A stretch of 64,000 bases of DNA, from positions 186,001 through 250,000 of the forward strand of contig JAJGOT010000240.1 of assembly GCA_022457155.1 (NCBI GenBank), read 5' to 3'. How positions within the stretch are numbered: the first letter of the stretch is position 1; every line of letters starts with the position of its first letter. Both the position numbers and the translations under genes were made by a program. Below the pieces are notes generated by a model, which was given only the letters and a program-made list of their open reading frames with translations, did no database searches and was not told where the DNA came from. Origin of the DNA: Cladopsammia gracilis (taxonomy: Eukaryota; Cnidaria; Anthozoa; Scleractinia; Dendrophylliidae). This document shows positions 32,115 through 43,607 of the stretch, piece by piece.

Positions 32115-33005
32115 ATGGCAAGCAAATATGAAACGCCAAAGCGTAAACTTAGAATACAAGTGTCATCCAGCGGCAGCTCAGCAGATTCCTCACCCGACGA
32201 GAAAAGACTGAAAGAATCCAACTCTCCGAAGGAAAGGTGCAAAGATAAAGACGAAGGTATGGCGCATTTGGAGCTGCCCGAAAGTGTTTCTGACAAGCTA
32301 GACCTGATCTTAGTCAAGTTAAACGGGTTAGAAACAAAAATGGAAAGTCTTAGTTCAGCCGTAAAGAACTTGGAGGGCAAGGTATCAAATCTGGAGGAAG
32401 AAGTCACTTCAGTCAAAGCAAAGCAGAAAACCATGGGCGAGAAATTTGAGAACATGGAAACGAATAGCGTTATTGTGGACGAACAAATTGAGACTCTCAT
32501 ACGTGGAACGTACGAAAGGAAGGAAGAGATAGCGGATATCCATAAGCAGGTGCTTTATCTTGAAGATTACAGCCGACGGGAGAATCTTAAATTTGAAGGA
32601 ATAGCAGAGAAGGCAGTTCAACAGAGCGGCGAAGTTTCGATTGAAGACACCAAGGAAGTACTGACCGATTTTATGACAGAAGTGCTAGGAATTGAAGATG
32701 CTGGAAGTATAGAGTTTCAGCGAGTGCACCGAATGGGCAAGCCCAGAAATGGAAATGGAAATGAAGGACAAACGATCATTGCACGATTCCTAAGATTTTC
32801 TGACAGAGAACGTGTATTCAGATGCGGCCGAAAGCTGAAAGATACCCCAAATAAAATGTACGAAGACATGCCTAAAAAAATACATGAACTGCGCAAGGTT
32901 CAAATGAGCAAACTCAAAAAAGCTAGAAATGAGGGCAAACGAGCTAATTTTAGTAAGTCAGAGCCTGATAAACTATATATAGAGGGTAAATATATAAAAA
33001 TGTAA
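32115..33005 (+). CDS. LINE ORF1 protein (L1-type RNA-binding chaperone)
   Basis: Uninterrupted 296-aa ORF. It has a Ser/Lys-rich start, a coiled coil at about residues 50-130 with regular heptads (KMESLSSAVKNLEGKVSNLE), then an RRM-like region (YLEDYSRRENLKFEGI, VHRMGKPRNG, IIARFLRFSDRERVF) and a basic C-terminal domain. This is the layout of L1 ORF1p-like proteins (Transposase_22 family), which trimerise and coat the element's RNA. The start is the first ATG after the 5' junction. Confidence 0.85.
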   Translation: MASKYETPKRKLRIQVSSSGSSADSSPDEKRLKESNSPKERCKDKDEGMAHLELPESVSDKLDLILVKLNGLETKMESLSSAVKNLEGKVSNLEEEVTSVKAKQKTMGEKFENMETNSVIVDEQIETLIRGTYERKEEIADIHKQVLYLEDYSRRENLKFEGIAEKAVQQSGEVSIEDTKEVLTDFMTEVLGIEDAGSIEFQRVHRMGKPRNGNGNEGQTIIARFLRFSDRERVFRCGRKLKDTPNKMYEDMPKKIHELRKVQMSKLKKARNEGKRANFSKSEPDKLYIEGKYIKM

Positions 33006-33521
33006 AGGCGCTTTACTTTATTTTAGTTTCAAGTTGTTGTTTTTTTTCCCTTTTCCATTATGCTAATCTGGAAGTCACATAAGATTTCATTTGGCACAGT
33101 CAAAATTGGCACGATCAACTTTTTTTAGCTCCTTGTTTGGCTCTAATTAACACCTACTAGGCGTTTCTTAGACGACACATCTTAGTTCTTTAAAACTTAA
33201 GCATTTCCCGGTGAAGGAGCCAGGGATAATTAGGTTGGATTAGCTATCGAAGGGATTAGTTGACTGTTAAGGCTCGCAAACAGATTACTCTGGAGCGAAA
33301 GGTAAGGTTTTCAATATTTTTTCGCCCTCTGTCTTCTTGTGTGTTTTATGTAATGTGTTGTGAAATACTCAACTGGTCCGTGTATAATCGGTTTACGTTA
33401 TGTGTATGTCTTTATATGTTAACGAACCTGCCATTCATTTTAAAACAATTCGGTATTGTGAAACCTATAGATTTAGCTAGAGGTGACAACAATCTATCTA
33501 TATTGCACAAAAAAGATCGCG

Positions 33522-36500
33522 ATGAATGGTAATAATATTAAGCTAAAAGCTATCTCGCTCAACGTTCGTGGAATTCGGACCTTGGAAAAGCGTAAAGGAA
33601 TTTTAAATTGGTTAATCAAGCAAAAGGCAGATATTTGTTTTCTACAAGAAACCTATAGCACAAAGGAAATCGAAAACCAGTGGAAAGCGCAGTGGCATGG
33701 CGAAATCTTTTTTGCGCACGGGTCTGCGCATAGTCGAGGGGTCGCCATACTTATACGACACACGCTTGATTTCAAACTAATTTCAGTCAAGTCCGACGAA
33801 GAAGGAAGATTCATCTTTTTGGAGGCTAATATTCAGGATTGTTCTTTCCTTTTGGTAAACAATTACACCCCTAACATACCAACTCAACAATCCGAATTTT
33901 TCCAAAAAATATCCAACATGATTAACAGCGAGGAACACTTTAAGCAATGCAAAATCTTACTCGGTGGAGATTTCAATTTAACTCGCGACCTTTCCCTTGA
34001 TTGCCTAGGTGGGAACCCAACCTATAAACATTCAGTCAAAAGTTTAGACGATATCTTAAATGAAAACGACTTAATTGATATTTGGAGGATACAAAATCCA
34101 GAAAGCAAACGTTTTACATGGAGGCAGAAACGTCCATTTATACAAAGGCAACTGGCCTACTGGTTTATAAGTGATATATTAGAGGATGATGTTGCTAAGG
34201 CCGACATTATAACTGCTATCAAAACAGATCATTCAGCAGTCATCCTTGAAATAGACAGCCTCAATGACCAACCACACGGTCCGTCCTTCTGGAAACTAAA
34301 TAACAGTCTCTTAGAAGACACTGATTACATTCTCCTGATGCGAGAGATGTTCCCTGAATGGAAAACAGAAATCAATTTCTGTAATGATCCAAGAATTGTG
34401 TGGGACTGGATTAAATTTAAAGTTCGCCAAGAAACCATTACTTACAGTAAACGAAAAGCCCGTCAAAGAAGAGATAAATTAACAATAATTGAAAATAAAC
34501 TTAAGATATGTGAAGAAGAAGTAGCGGCATTTCCAACACCCGTAAATGTAGAGAATTTAGAAAAGGTTAAAGCGGAATATGAAAGAGAATACGACTATAT
34601 TGTGTCAGGTTCGATTATCCGCTCTCGCATCACATGGTACGAAAAAGGAGAAAGAAACACTAAATTTTTTTTAAACTTCGAAAATAACAAAAAGAAAAAG
34701 AGCTCAATAAGAAAGCTGATTCAATCAAACGGTAAAGAATCTACCAACCCAAACACAATTTCAAAGGAAATCGAATTTTTCTTTGCGGATCTTTACGATG
34801 AAAAGGCAGAATTTACTTTTGATCAAATGACTTGCCCCTTCTTGAACTCTGCTAATATTCCCGCAAAATTATCAGATGAAATGCGCGACACATGCGAGGG
34901 CGAGCTGACGCACGCAGAATGTTTTAATATTCTCTCCACGTTTAAAAACAACAAAACACCAGGTAACGACGGCTTATCTGTGGAATTTTATAAGGTCTTT
35001 TGGCCCGAAATCGGGCGGAATGTTGTCGATTCCTTAAATTATTCCTATCGCCACGGTGAACTCTCAACAACTCAAAAACAAGCAGTAATAACTCTTTTAG
35101 AGAAAAAAAATCGAGACAGACGACTAATAAAGAACTGGAGACCAATTTCCTTAGTCAATGTTGATGCAAAAATTGGGTCAAAAGCGATCGCTAAACGACT
35201 TGAGAAAGTGCTTCCTCAAATTATTCATTTCGATCAAAATGCTTATGTGAAAGGGCGAACAATTTTTGACGCAGTTCGCACCATTGATGATGTAATTGAG
35301 TTCACTAAACGGAAAGGCCATAAAGGTATTTTGACTGCTATTGATTTTGAAAAGGCCTTCGATTCGATTAACCGGATTTTTTTTTAAACTTTAGAAGTGT
35401 TTGGTTTCGGCGCTTCCTTTATTACCTGGATTAAAACATTTTACAACGACATATCAAGTTGCGTGATTAATAACGGCTTTACTACACCTTTCTTCCAAGT
35501 TAAACGCGGAGTTCGTCAAGGGGTTCCACTTTCCCCGTATCTTTTTATTATTGCTCTCGAGACTTTGGTGATATACATACGAAATAATAACCAAATACGA
35601 GGCATTAAGATCAACGGAACAGAAACAATTAAGTTGGTTAATTTCGCGGACGACATAACAACGTTCGTTAGCGATAAATCTTCTTTTTTTTAATCTCATG
35701 GATAGTGTGAAACATTTTAGCAGATACTCGGGATTGAACATGAACCGTGAAAAAATCGAAATCCTTCCACTGGGCAACATGGAGCTTCATCACAACGACA
35801 TGAGGGTTGAAGAAATAAAAAAAATTGTAAAAATTTTAGGTGTATTTTTCACAAATGACAAAGTACTGTTTATTAAAAAGAATTTTGAATCCATCGAAAA
35901 GTCTGTCAAAGAACTTCTACATCGATGGAGCTGGAGAGGACTCACGTTGATTGGCAGAATTCAAGTCATTAAATCATTTGCTATCCCAAAAATTCTTTAC
36001 CGCGCGACTCATATTACATGTGATAAAGACTCAATACAAAAACTTAATTCAATTCTGTTATCCTTCGTATGGAAAGGTAAACACAAAGTGAAACGAGCGG
36101 CACTGATAAACCCAATAGAAAAAGGAGGCCTGAGTAAGGCTGATATTATTTCAATGATTACGACACAAAGAGTTATGTGTATAAAAAGATATCTGGATCC
36201 TTACCCAGCAGGCTGGAAAATTTTTTTGGATTCGTACCTAAAAATCGTTGGAGGGAAATTTCTCTTTCACTGCAATTTTGACTACAAAACGCTTTCGATT
36301 ACTGTCCCCTATTTCTATAAGGAGTGTCTTATGTCATGGTCCTCTCTAAATGAGAATAACCCGTCCACATTTGAAGAAATTATAAATGAAGTTTTGTGGA
36401 ATAACAAGAATGTTTGTATCGAAAACAAATCTGTTTTCAGCAAAAGACTAACTGAATGTGGTTTCTATAAAGTTGGCGACCTTTTCGACACTACAGGAGA

Positions 36501-37155
36501 GCTTGTGTTGGGAGGGGAATCGCGAAGTCTGAGTATCTCCCCCGTTGATGTCTTCCTATTATTTAGTATATATAACGCGCTTCCACTAACATGGCGCAAC
36601 ATCTTAAACTTAAATAGGAATTTAATATCAATTCATACGCAACAGTTGAACCCAACAACCTTTCATCTCTACATTAACAACGATGAATACAATCTGGAGA
36701 AGGTTAAATCCAAAACACTCTATCGCATTTTGGTCTCGAAAATTGCAAAAAATCCAACATCGGTCAAAAAATATGAAGAAACCTATAACACTGATTGTTT
36801 TCAACTAAATTGGAAAGCTATATTCCTTTTACCTATTCAAATAACCTTGAGCACTAAACTGCGCGAATTTCAATACAAAATATTAAATAGGATCATGTAT
36901 ACAAATGATATGCTTTTCAAGTTTAAAAAAGTCGAATCTCCTTTGTGCTATTGGTGCAAAACAGACATCGAAACTCTTGAACACTTTCTTTTCCAATGCC
37001 CAAGAGGTAGACTATTTTGGAATGAAGTGGAAATGATATGTAAACATAAATTAAAGCTTACCAAGCATTTAGAAATTAGAGATGTTATTTTTGGAATTGA
37101 TAATCTAGAAAGTAATAGCAAATTGATTAACTATATTATCTTGGAAAGCAAATAA
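33522..37155 (+). pseudogene. LINE ORF2: APE endonuclease and reverse transcriptase, two lesions at T runs
   Basis: The start at 33522 (MNGNNIKLKAISLNVRGI) is preferred over 33483 because the endonuclease fold begins there. Endonuclease motifs: ICFLQETY, LLGGDFN, KTDHSAVIL. The RT blocks include NWRPISLVNVD, TAIDFEKAFDSINR, RGVRQGVPLSPYLF and the catalytic box NFADDITTF. The C-terminus has a C-x2-C-x8-H-x4-C knuckle (CYWCKTDIETLEHFLFQC). A TAA at 35385-35387, in a T9AAA tract, interrupts the frame after block 3. One extra T in a T8 tract near 35690 shifts the frame right after the catalytic box. Everything else is intact, so this is either a very young dead copy or an active-type copy with homopolymer errors. 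Confidence 0.85.
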
Positions 37156-37916
37156 CTCCTTCACTTCTGTAAACTTAGTAACAAGATTTTAACTCCACAA
37201 TTATTACTCGAGCGAATTAAAAACACATACCAAATAGAATACTCCATGGCGAGCGAGAGAAACAACCTTAGTTATCACTATCAAAAGTGGGAGCCCTTAA
37301 TCGCTCTTATTTCTTCTTAGATTTTTGTCACCAAACATATCATTTTTTATCTCAATTCAAGCCGCTTTAATTATAAATTATACTACTTTAAGCAGTTTTT
37401 TGTCATTTTTATGTTTTTAGTTTCTTTCTCTTTCATGTACTTAGATTGTGTAAATGTGTTTAAATGTTAGTTTTCTTACAAATGTAATATAGACAAAAAT
37501 AAATAAAATACAAAAAAAAAAATTCATATTGTTGAATCAAATGAAACTTTTGCTCCTGTCACTCTTGTTGAAGCAGTGAATGCCACAAGAGCTTGTACAA
37601 ACATTTATATTGGGCACAAAGGTGAAATTCATTATGTGTCTACTGTAGAAAAAACAAGTTGTCAATTAGCAAACAATGACAGCTGTATCATAATTGTTAC
37701 GCATCCAAGTAATAACTATTGTATAGTCTTTCAACAAGATTCAAGACTTTCCAACTGCCACAAAAACCGTATACCCATCTACGAACTAACAATTTCATAC
37801 ACACTAGAAGACGAACAGTCCAAAGCCATTTTCACCGCATATTGTCACCCATCATATCGCTACACCACCTGTCTTTTTGAAAACATGTCACTCAAGTTTT
37901 ATCATTAAAAGTTCAT

Positions 37917-38065
37917 CAGATCTCCTTGCGCTCGCCTGAAACGCTTAAAAAAATAACGCCTATTCTGCAGGCTACGCATTCCACTCTACAACTACCGCCA
38001 GTATATCCTAGTGCTACTACCAATTTGCCTTACCGCCGTTACGAGGTCATTACAGTTACATGAAA
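37917..38065 (+). repeat. dispersed repeat shared with 51660-51830
   Basis: Common landmarks are CTGAAACGCTTAAAAAAATA, TGCAGGCTA, CCAGTATATCCTA and ACCAATTTGCCTTACCG. Weaker pieces (AATAACGCCT..GCAGGCTA) occur at about 26725. These three sites lie near the two hammerhead motifs or similar CGCGCTTCGCGCTC-rich stretches, so the repeat is probably part of a Penelope-like element's non-coding region. Confidence 0.55.
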
Positions 38066-40456
38066 GGTACGCTTTAATAATAATCAATAAATGCGTTGTC
38101 GATTTAACATATCCTTCCACCGGAAAGTTAAGATTTTCATATAACCAATAATAAATGTTCACCTTTAATAATTATACAATACTATATACTATACAAAACA
38201 GCTCAAATTTTATAATACACATAAGCCAGCAAATACACTTCGATTCGAATAGCTCCTCCAAACCACAAACCTATTCTCAAACCATTTATAAAATATTTAA
38301 CATAACTCTCCACGTGATTAGTAATATCACTGTAAAATAATATGACGCTAAATACTTATCACAAGCGCACCCAGAAAATAGACAAGAGATTATACAACTA
38401 AACAGAAATGTTATAAAAGCAAAAAAAAAGGGGAAGCAATTTACCCAAAATAGGCCGTTTTGCCTTATGATTAGTTGATGATTACGGTGTGTCTATGAAG
38501 GTAGAAGGGCACAAACAAAGGTGTGCAGAAAAGCATTATTTTTTCTCCCCTCGCGCTCCCCGCTCACCTCGCGCTTCGCAATCGTCTGCCGCGTTAACCT
38601 GAAAAGCTTAAAAAAAAATAACGGCTCTTCTGCTCCGCGCTCGCCTTAATCTATTGAGATCCCTTGAATACAAACACACGACAGCGTTAAATCATTCCTT
38701 CAACAACCATTGACAAGTACCTAATTACTCCATTTAACACAAAGACATACCGCTAATGTTAAACCGAAAAACGTAGATACTTCGGCCCACCCACAACTAA
38801 ACAACTTTCAAAAAAATATTACACATCACAAAGCATTTAATAAACCCATTTAAACATTCTCCAATTTCTTAGCACAAAAACAAATAATGCTAAAACGTTA
38901 TTATAGTTAGCCCATTTACTAACTATAACATGCCATATGTGCAATCTGAACCTTCATCTTTCACGCAATCGGCACACCCTGTTATCGCGTAAATAGACAT
39001 ACGCTGTTCTGACGACTAACCAGCAGCACAGCTACCCTTAAAATAACAAATAAGTGGCTACAAGTATAAACGCATTGAAAGTTCAGCACGCTTCGAACAT
39101 AAATTCACCTTTCGCGCTCCATCATAGTCCGTCATTTAATATGAACGCCGAGGAGAGAGAAAAGGGATGAGAGGACCATACTCCCCATCATACCGGAAAT
39201 ACACTTAGCCCACCCATCCACAACAACACAAAATAAATCGGAAACAATTTTAAACTAAGCAATTTAAACGCTACTTCCGACAAGAAATCTACTTAAATCG
39301 CAATTGATCTTCATTTAAACAACCATACACAATTTGTTAGTATTCAAACTACCACACAATATCCTCCCAATTTTCAAACTCCTCAATATATCCAACACAA
39401 CCACCCGCTTTTTGTCAGGTCAAACAATACTAACAAACCAACATTTTTGGCCACCCTTAAACACGCAAATTTTATGTCATTGTTGTTATACTTTGTTCTC
39501 ATAAATTGTGTATTATATTATTAACTCTAATATTCAAATGAACTAAAAAACAACAAGAAATATAAAATAAAATCGAGTACTTGTATGTAGAGTCACACAA
39601 AACCACGCAAAGCGACCACAACCGACATCAATTTGCCGAACATTTTTGACAGAAATTGTCGTCTCAGAACACTACAAATGAAAATCGTTGACAAGTCATC
39701 AAAATTAAAAACCCCAAACATGCATTACATCCTTTTAACTCTAATTAGCACGTCATTAACTCTTCTCATCTCGGATTACTAACCACAAAAGAGCCACTGT
39801 ATTAAACTCGCCAAAACCTTATTAAATCAAAATACAATTTTTCTATACTCGAGACATCTTACACAATACAGAATAGTAAACGCGTTTTAAAAATATTACT
39901 CTCTACTCTAGAAATCGAATTAACACCTTTTGAATAAAGACAGACCCGCCTAAAAACTGATAAGATGTGACTATTTTAAATCAATAAACACGCACGGAAC
40001 GACAAGTAATCTCTTTAAATCCCAATTCATCTTCATTTAAACACAAATACCCGATTTATTATTTATCAAATCACCATAGAATATTGTTACAATTCCCAAC
40101 CGCTAAATAAATCTTACAGAACTACCGATTTTTCTTTATACAAACAATATTAAAAAGCGCACGCTTTTTATCACCCTTTAACACGCAAATGTTCACTTAA
40201 AAAACAGCGACACCGACGTTTAAAACAATAAACTTTATATTGCTAACTTGTAGTAGAAAATCGCTCTATAGCAACATACGCAACTTCAACAAAAATATCG
40301 AAAGACACGCAAGTTAAAAAAAACTACATTAAAATCATGCTCTTCCCTTCCAAAGTTCCATGCTATCGTTACACTACTCTTAATAACGTCACTCAAACAA
40401 CCCCGCCACGGTCTGACTAGAAGCCTATCTGCACACTATTTTTTTTAATCAATAAG
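38066..40456. other. no gene; A/C-biased plus strand with a diverged ~720-bp spaced repeat
   Basis: The plus strand is visibly rich in A and C and poor in G over most of this stretch. A ~200-bp block at 39280-39480 (GACAAGAAATCTACTTAAAT..AACACGCAAAT) recurs diverged at 39998-40196, a direct repeat about 720 bp apart. CGCGCTCC/CGCTTCGC-rich patches sit at 38545-38645. No ORF of note. Confidence 0.45.
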
Positions 40457-40924
40457 AGGGGGACATTGGGGATTTGCGGTGTTACGGTGTTGCTCATTTT
40501 TTTTATGTGGTGTTGCAGTGAATAAAATCCCAGTTTGCGGTGTTACGGTGATCTCAAACCCTACGGTGTGCGATGTTTGCGCTTTAAAGTCGGCGGTGTT
40601 CGGTAGAACGAAATTATCTGCGGTGTTGCCGTTTCCTGTTTGACCCTAAATTTAGCCTGTATATATATTATTTATTCCGTACTTATTTGTGAAAAGCACG
40701 TACCATTATGTTAAATTTGTAACAAAAAGCACTCCAATACTGTCTACTAGCTTCTACTTAATCTTGAATACTCTGCTGGTCGCCAATCCTAAGCCTTTTT
40801 CATGGTCACTTGTCAAAAAGATATATTGCGGTGACGGTGTTTCGTCGACTTTTCTTGCGGTGATGCGGTGTTCGGTAATTTTTTTAGCGGTGTTGCGGTA
40901 TTCAAAGCCCCCCAATGTCCCCCT
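40457..40924. mobile_element. 468-bp MITE with AGGGGGACATTGGGG termini
   Basis: The ends AGGGGGACATTGGGG (40457) and CCCCAATGTCCCCCT (40924) are perfect inverted repeats. The interior is made of GCGGTGTTACGGTG-like units in both halves. No duplication of target sequence is obvious. Confidence 0.65.
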
Positions 40925-41124
40925 CCAATAACATGGCCATAAGATTAAATCAGATAAATTGCCACTTTTACACTCCATGTAGTTTACCACTCAAAGAAAA
41001 CAAACTGCACGTAGTCTAAACCAAAGTCTCTGTAACAGGGCATTCTGTTCTAAAAATCAGATCTTTCTTACTTCACCCACTACGCTATGATTTCGATTTT
41101 GTGAAATTTACTGAGAATATAGAA

Positions 41125-41470
41125 AGTAGTAGGAGACGGGGGGTTCACGCCCGGGATCGGGGATTAGCTGACGTCATGATCCCTAGGGGTGAGGTCATGG
41201 GTTAAAAATAGGTAGAGATGACATCATAGTCTATTTTAGGTCAATGGGGAGTGATGACATCATATTATAAATTGTTTGTTCGCACCCGGGATCGGGGATT
41301 AGCTAACGTCGTGATCCCAAGGGGTGACATCATAATCTATTTTAAGTCAATAGGGGAGTTGGAGATAAATGACATCATAGTCTATTTTTAACTCGAGAGT
41401 CACACTGGGGTAGAATGATGTAACGTGATTATTTTTAGATTGTTGGCTAAATAATTTTTAGTGGTATAAA
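41125..41470 (+). promoter_or_regulatory. CRE-like array and TATA box, left arm of the palindrome
   Basis: One perfect TGACGTCA (41169-41176) and several GATGACATCATA variants precede TATAAA at 41465-41470. It is shorter than the array in locus A. Confidence 0.6.
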
Positions 41471-41525
41471 AGCAGACTTTTTTTACTAGTTGTCACAGAT
41501 TAATTTGAGTATAGGAGTAGAAATC

Positions 41526-41984
41526 ATGGTTGGTGCACACCAAACTGGTGATTTGTTTGTGGATGAGATTGAACTCGAGGCTCAAATACTGCGAAACAAA
41601 ATAGCAGATATTATAGAAGATGAATATGCAAGAGAAATTAATCGCTTGGTGTATGAAGAAGCAACACGCTGTTGTGAGGCTTGCCAGATGGATGACCCCT
41701 CGCAACTTCATCACGATTGCATGATGATGGAAGAGGATGAAATATGGGTTGTACATTATGAAGCGGCAAGGAAGCGCATTAATTTAAAGACAATATGGAT
41801 GGATTTACAACAAAAAGTTCAAGAAAAACTTAATTTACAGCTGACAGAATCATGGCTAAAGTACTTGTTTCATCTTGTTCCAATGGACAACACAAGTGCA
41901 TTTTTATTGTATAAAAACTTTGAATGGAAGCACGATGAGAGTGAAGACGAATGTCTGAGACTCGGCTGTTGTGATTGTATGTAA
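41526..41984 (+). CDS. 152-aa zinc-motif protein, left-arm copy (intact)
   Basis: Intact copy. The C-x2-C-x8-H-H-x-C cluster spans residues 50-65 with the sequence CEACQMDDPSQLHHDC; Trp73 and Tyr78 follow in EIWVVHYEAARKR, then an amphipathic stretch and a tail with Cys143, 148, 149 and 151. The ATG at 41526 is preferred over an upstream in-frame non-ATG start. It differs from the right-arm copy by one residue seen (Trp versus Arg at 134). The stop overlaps AATAAA at 41983-41988. Conservation of the frame in three of five copies suggests it was under selection, or is young. No family name is given because I do not recognise it. Confidence 0.75.
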   Translation: MVGAHQTGDLFVDEIELEAQILRNKIADIIEDEYAREINRLVYEEATRCCEACQMDDPSQLHHDCMMMEEDEIWVVHYEAARKRINLKTIWMDLQQKVQEKLNLQLTESWLKYLFHLVPMDNTSAFLLYKNFEWKHDESEDECLRLGCCDCM

Positions 41985-42053
41985 TAAAGTTGAATACTCA
42001 CAAAGACAATGATGTTCTCTTCATGTGATGTAGATTGGTTATTTTTAACAATA

Positions 42054-42120
42054 TGCCTTGACCAGGACTCGAACCTGAGTTACTGCGGCCACAACAACGC
42101 TAGACCATCAAAGCTGTGGT
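42054..42120 (-). ncRNA. tRNA(His)-like 3' half with Pol III B box, left arm
   Basis: On the minus strand the sequence TTGTGGCCGCAGTAACTCAG followed by GGTTCGAGTCCTGGTCAAGGCA resembles the anticodon loop (GTG), T arm and acceptor 3' strand of tRNA-His. GGTTCGAGTCC is a perfect B box, and TGGTCTAGCG resembles an A box. The 5' acceptor strand GCCTTGA is missing, so it cannot fold as a full tRNA. It could be a pseudogene or a SINE head. The same sequence is at 43471-43538 in the other arm, and it is absent from locus A. Confidence 0.4.
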
Positions 42121-42629
42121 CGATATTATAGCTGCATAAAACTAGAGGTTTCCGCGGAAACATTCAAGTTTAGAAGCAATAAAATTGCACAGTATAAAAA
42201 ACCGCTCAGTATTCGAATTTACCGCAACATTCTTATAGCCACTACATGGCTAGACTTTATATCGATTTTCAGTTTCGCAGCTATCACCTTCAAGTTTTAG
42301 TTTTTTTACCTGTAGCTTCAAAGTTCAAACTTTAATTATGCGAACTTACACTGAACTAAATTTGCATAGAAAATTAGCACCTCGGAAAAATAAACAAAGC
42401 AACCAATTACATGCGTTACTAAAACAATAAACCCACACTCTGTTTAAGTAAAAATATATTTAATAATAACAAAATGCATTAAGGTTTCATCAAATCATTT
42501 TGTCAACAAAAGCTGTTTTATTTAGAACAACTCAAATCCTTATACTTCACAAATGATAAGGAAATCAAGAACAAGGTTTCCTCTGAAAATGATTTTACGT
42601 TTGGTTTATCTCTGTGTAGGTAAATTTCA

Positions 42630-42960
42630 CCACCACCACCACCACCACAATTCTATTGTTTTCACCACCACCACCACCACAATTCTATTGTTTTCACCAC
42701 CACCACCACCACAATTTTATTATTTTAATAGAATTGTGGTGGAGGTGGTGGTGGTAGTGGTGGTGAAAACAAAAGAATTGTGGTGGTGGTGGTGGTGGTG
42801 AAAACAATAGAATTGTGGTGGTGGTGGTGGTGGTGAAATTTACCTACAATAGAATTGTGGTCAGGTGGTGGTGGTGGTGGTGGCGGTGGTGAAAACAAAA
42901 GAATTGTGGTGGTGGTGGTGGTGAAAACAATAGAATTGTGGTGGTGGTGGTGGTGGTGGT
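42630..42960. repeat. (CAC)n/(GTG)n triplet array at the centre of the palindrome
   Basis: Blocks of six to nine CAC triplets separated by AATTCTATTGTTTT on the left half become GTG blocks with AAAACAATAGAATT on the right half. Frames across it encode His, Thr or Pro runs and are not taken as genes. It replaces everything between the two ORF X fragments. Confidence 0.85.
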
Positions 42961-43470
42961 GGTGAAATTTACCTACACAGAGATAAACCAAACGTAAAAT
43001 CATTTTCAGAGGAAACCTTGTTCTTGATTTCCTTATCATTTGTGAAGTATAAGGATTTGAGTTGTTCTAAATAAAACAGTTTTTGTTGACAAAATGATTT
43101 GATGAAACCTTAATGCATTTTGTTATTATTAAATTTATTTGAACTTAAACAGAGTGCGGGTTTATTGTTTTAGTAACGCATGTAATTGGTTGCTTTGTTT
43201 ATTTTTCCGAGGTTCTAATTTTCTATGCAAATTTAGTTCAGTGTAAGTTCGCATAATTAAAGTTTGAACTTTGAAGCTACAGGTAAAGAAACTAAAACTT
43301 GAAGGTGATGGCTGCGAAACTGAAAATCGATATAAAGTCTAGCCATGTAGTGGCTATAAGAATGTTGCGGTAAATTCGAATACTGAGCGGTTTTTTATAC
43401 TGTGCAATTTTATTGCTTCTAAACTTGAATGTTTCCGCGGAAACCTCTAGTTTTATGCAGCTATAATATC

Positions 43471-43538
43471 GACCACAGCTTTGATGGTCTAGCGTTGTTG
43501 TGGCCGCAGTAACTCAGGTTCGAGTCCTGGTCAAGGCA
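43471..43538 (+). ncRNA. tRNA(His)-like 3' half with B box, right arm
   Basis: Mirror copy of 42054-42120, with the same missing 5' acceptor strand. Confidence 0.4.
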
Positions 43539-43607
43539 TATTGTTAAAAATAACCAATCTACATCACATGAAGAGAACATCATTGTCTTTGTGAGTATTC
43601 AACTTTA

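Larger units (their letters stand above)
32029..37521 (+). mobile_element. full-length L1-like LINE with 14-bp target-site duplication
   Basis: The flanks are ATTCATATTGTTGA on both sides (32015-32028 and 37522-37535). The element has an 86-bp leader, ORF1, a 516-bp spacer, ORF2, a 3' UTR of about 360 bp and an A-rich tail (AATAAATAAAATAC plus A run). Perfect duplication and length show a recent, complete insertion. Confidence 0.9.
31682..37660 (+). pseudogene. OTU-family cysteine protease remnant, split by a LINE
   Basis: The first part (31682-32028) reads LDVGGGGDCFFRAVSHQLYG, the Asp-x-x-Cys motif of OTU deubiquitinases, then a TGA at 31925-31927 where the family usually has Trp, then ADAIIIQAVANCLNLSIHIV. 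The second part resumes at 37522 with the duplicated target sequence and reads NIYIGHKGEIHYVSTVEK, which supplies the C-terminal His motif. The LINE occupies 32029-37521. OTU proteases cut ubiquitin chains; in animals such copies are also carried by transposable elements. The in-frame stop suggests the gene may have been dead before the insertion. The downstream frame stays open to 37908, but its last part is not OTU-like. Confidence 0.75.

Noticed and set aside
35380..35700. Programmed frameshift or readthrough in LINE ORF2
   Set aside because: The first lesion is a plain stop and the second lies between RT blocks in a T run. L1-like elements do not use recoding here, so mutation or sequence error is simpler.
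42553..43039. Open frames with His, Thr and Pro runs across the centre of the palindrome
   Set aside because: They are translations of the CAC/GTG triplet array in several frames, with no other protein features.
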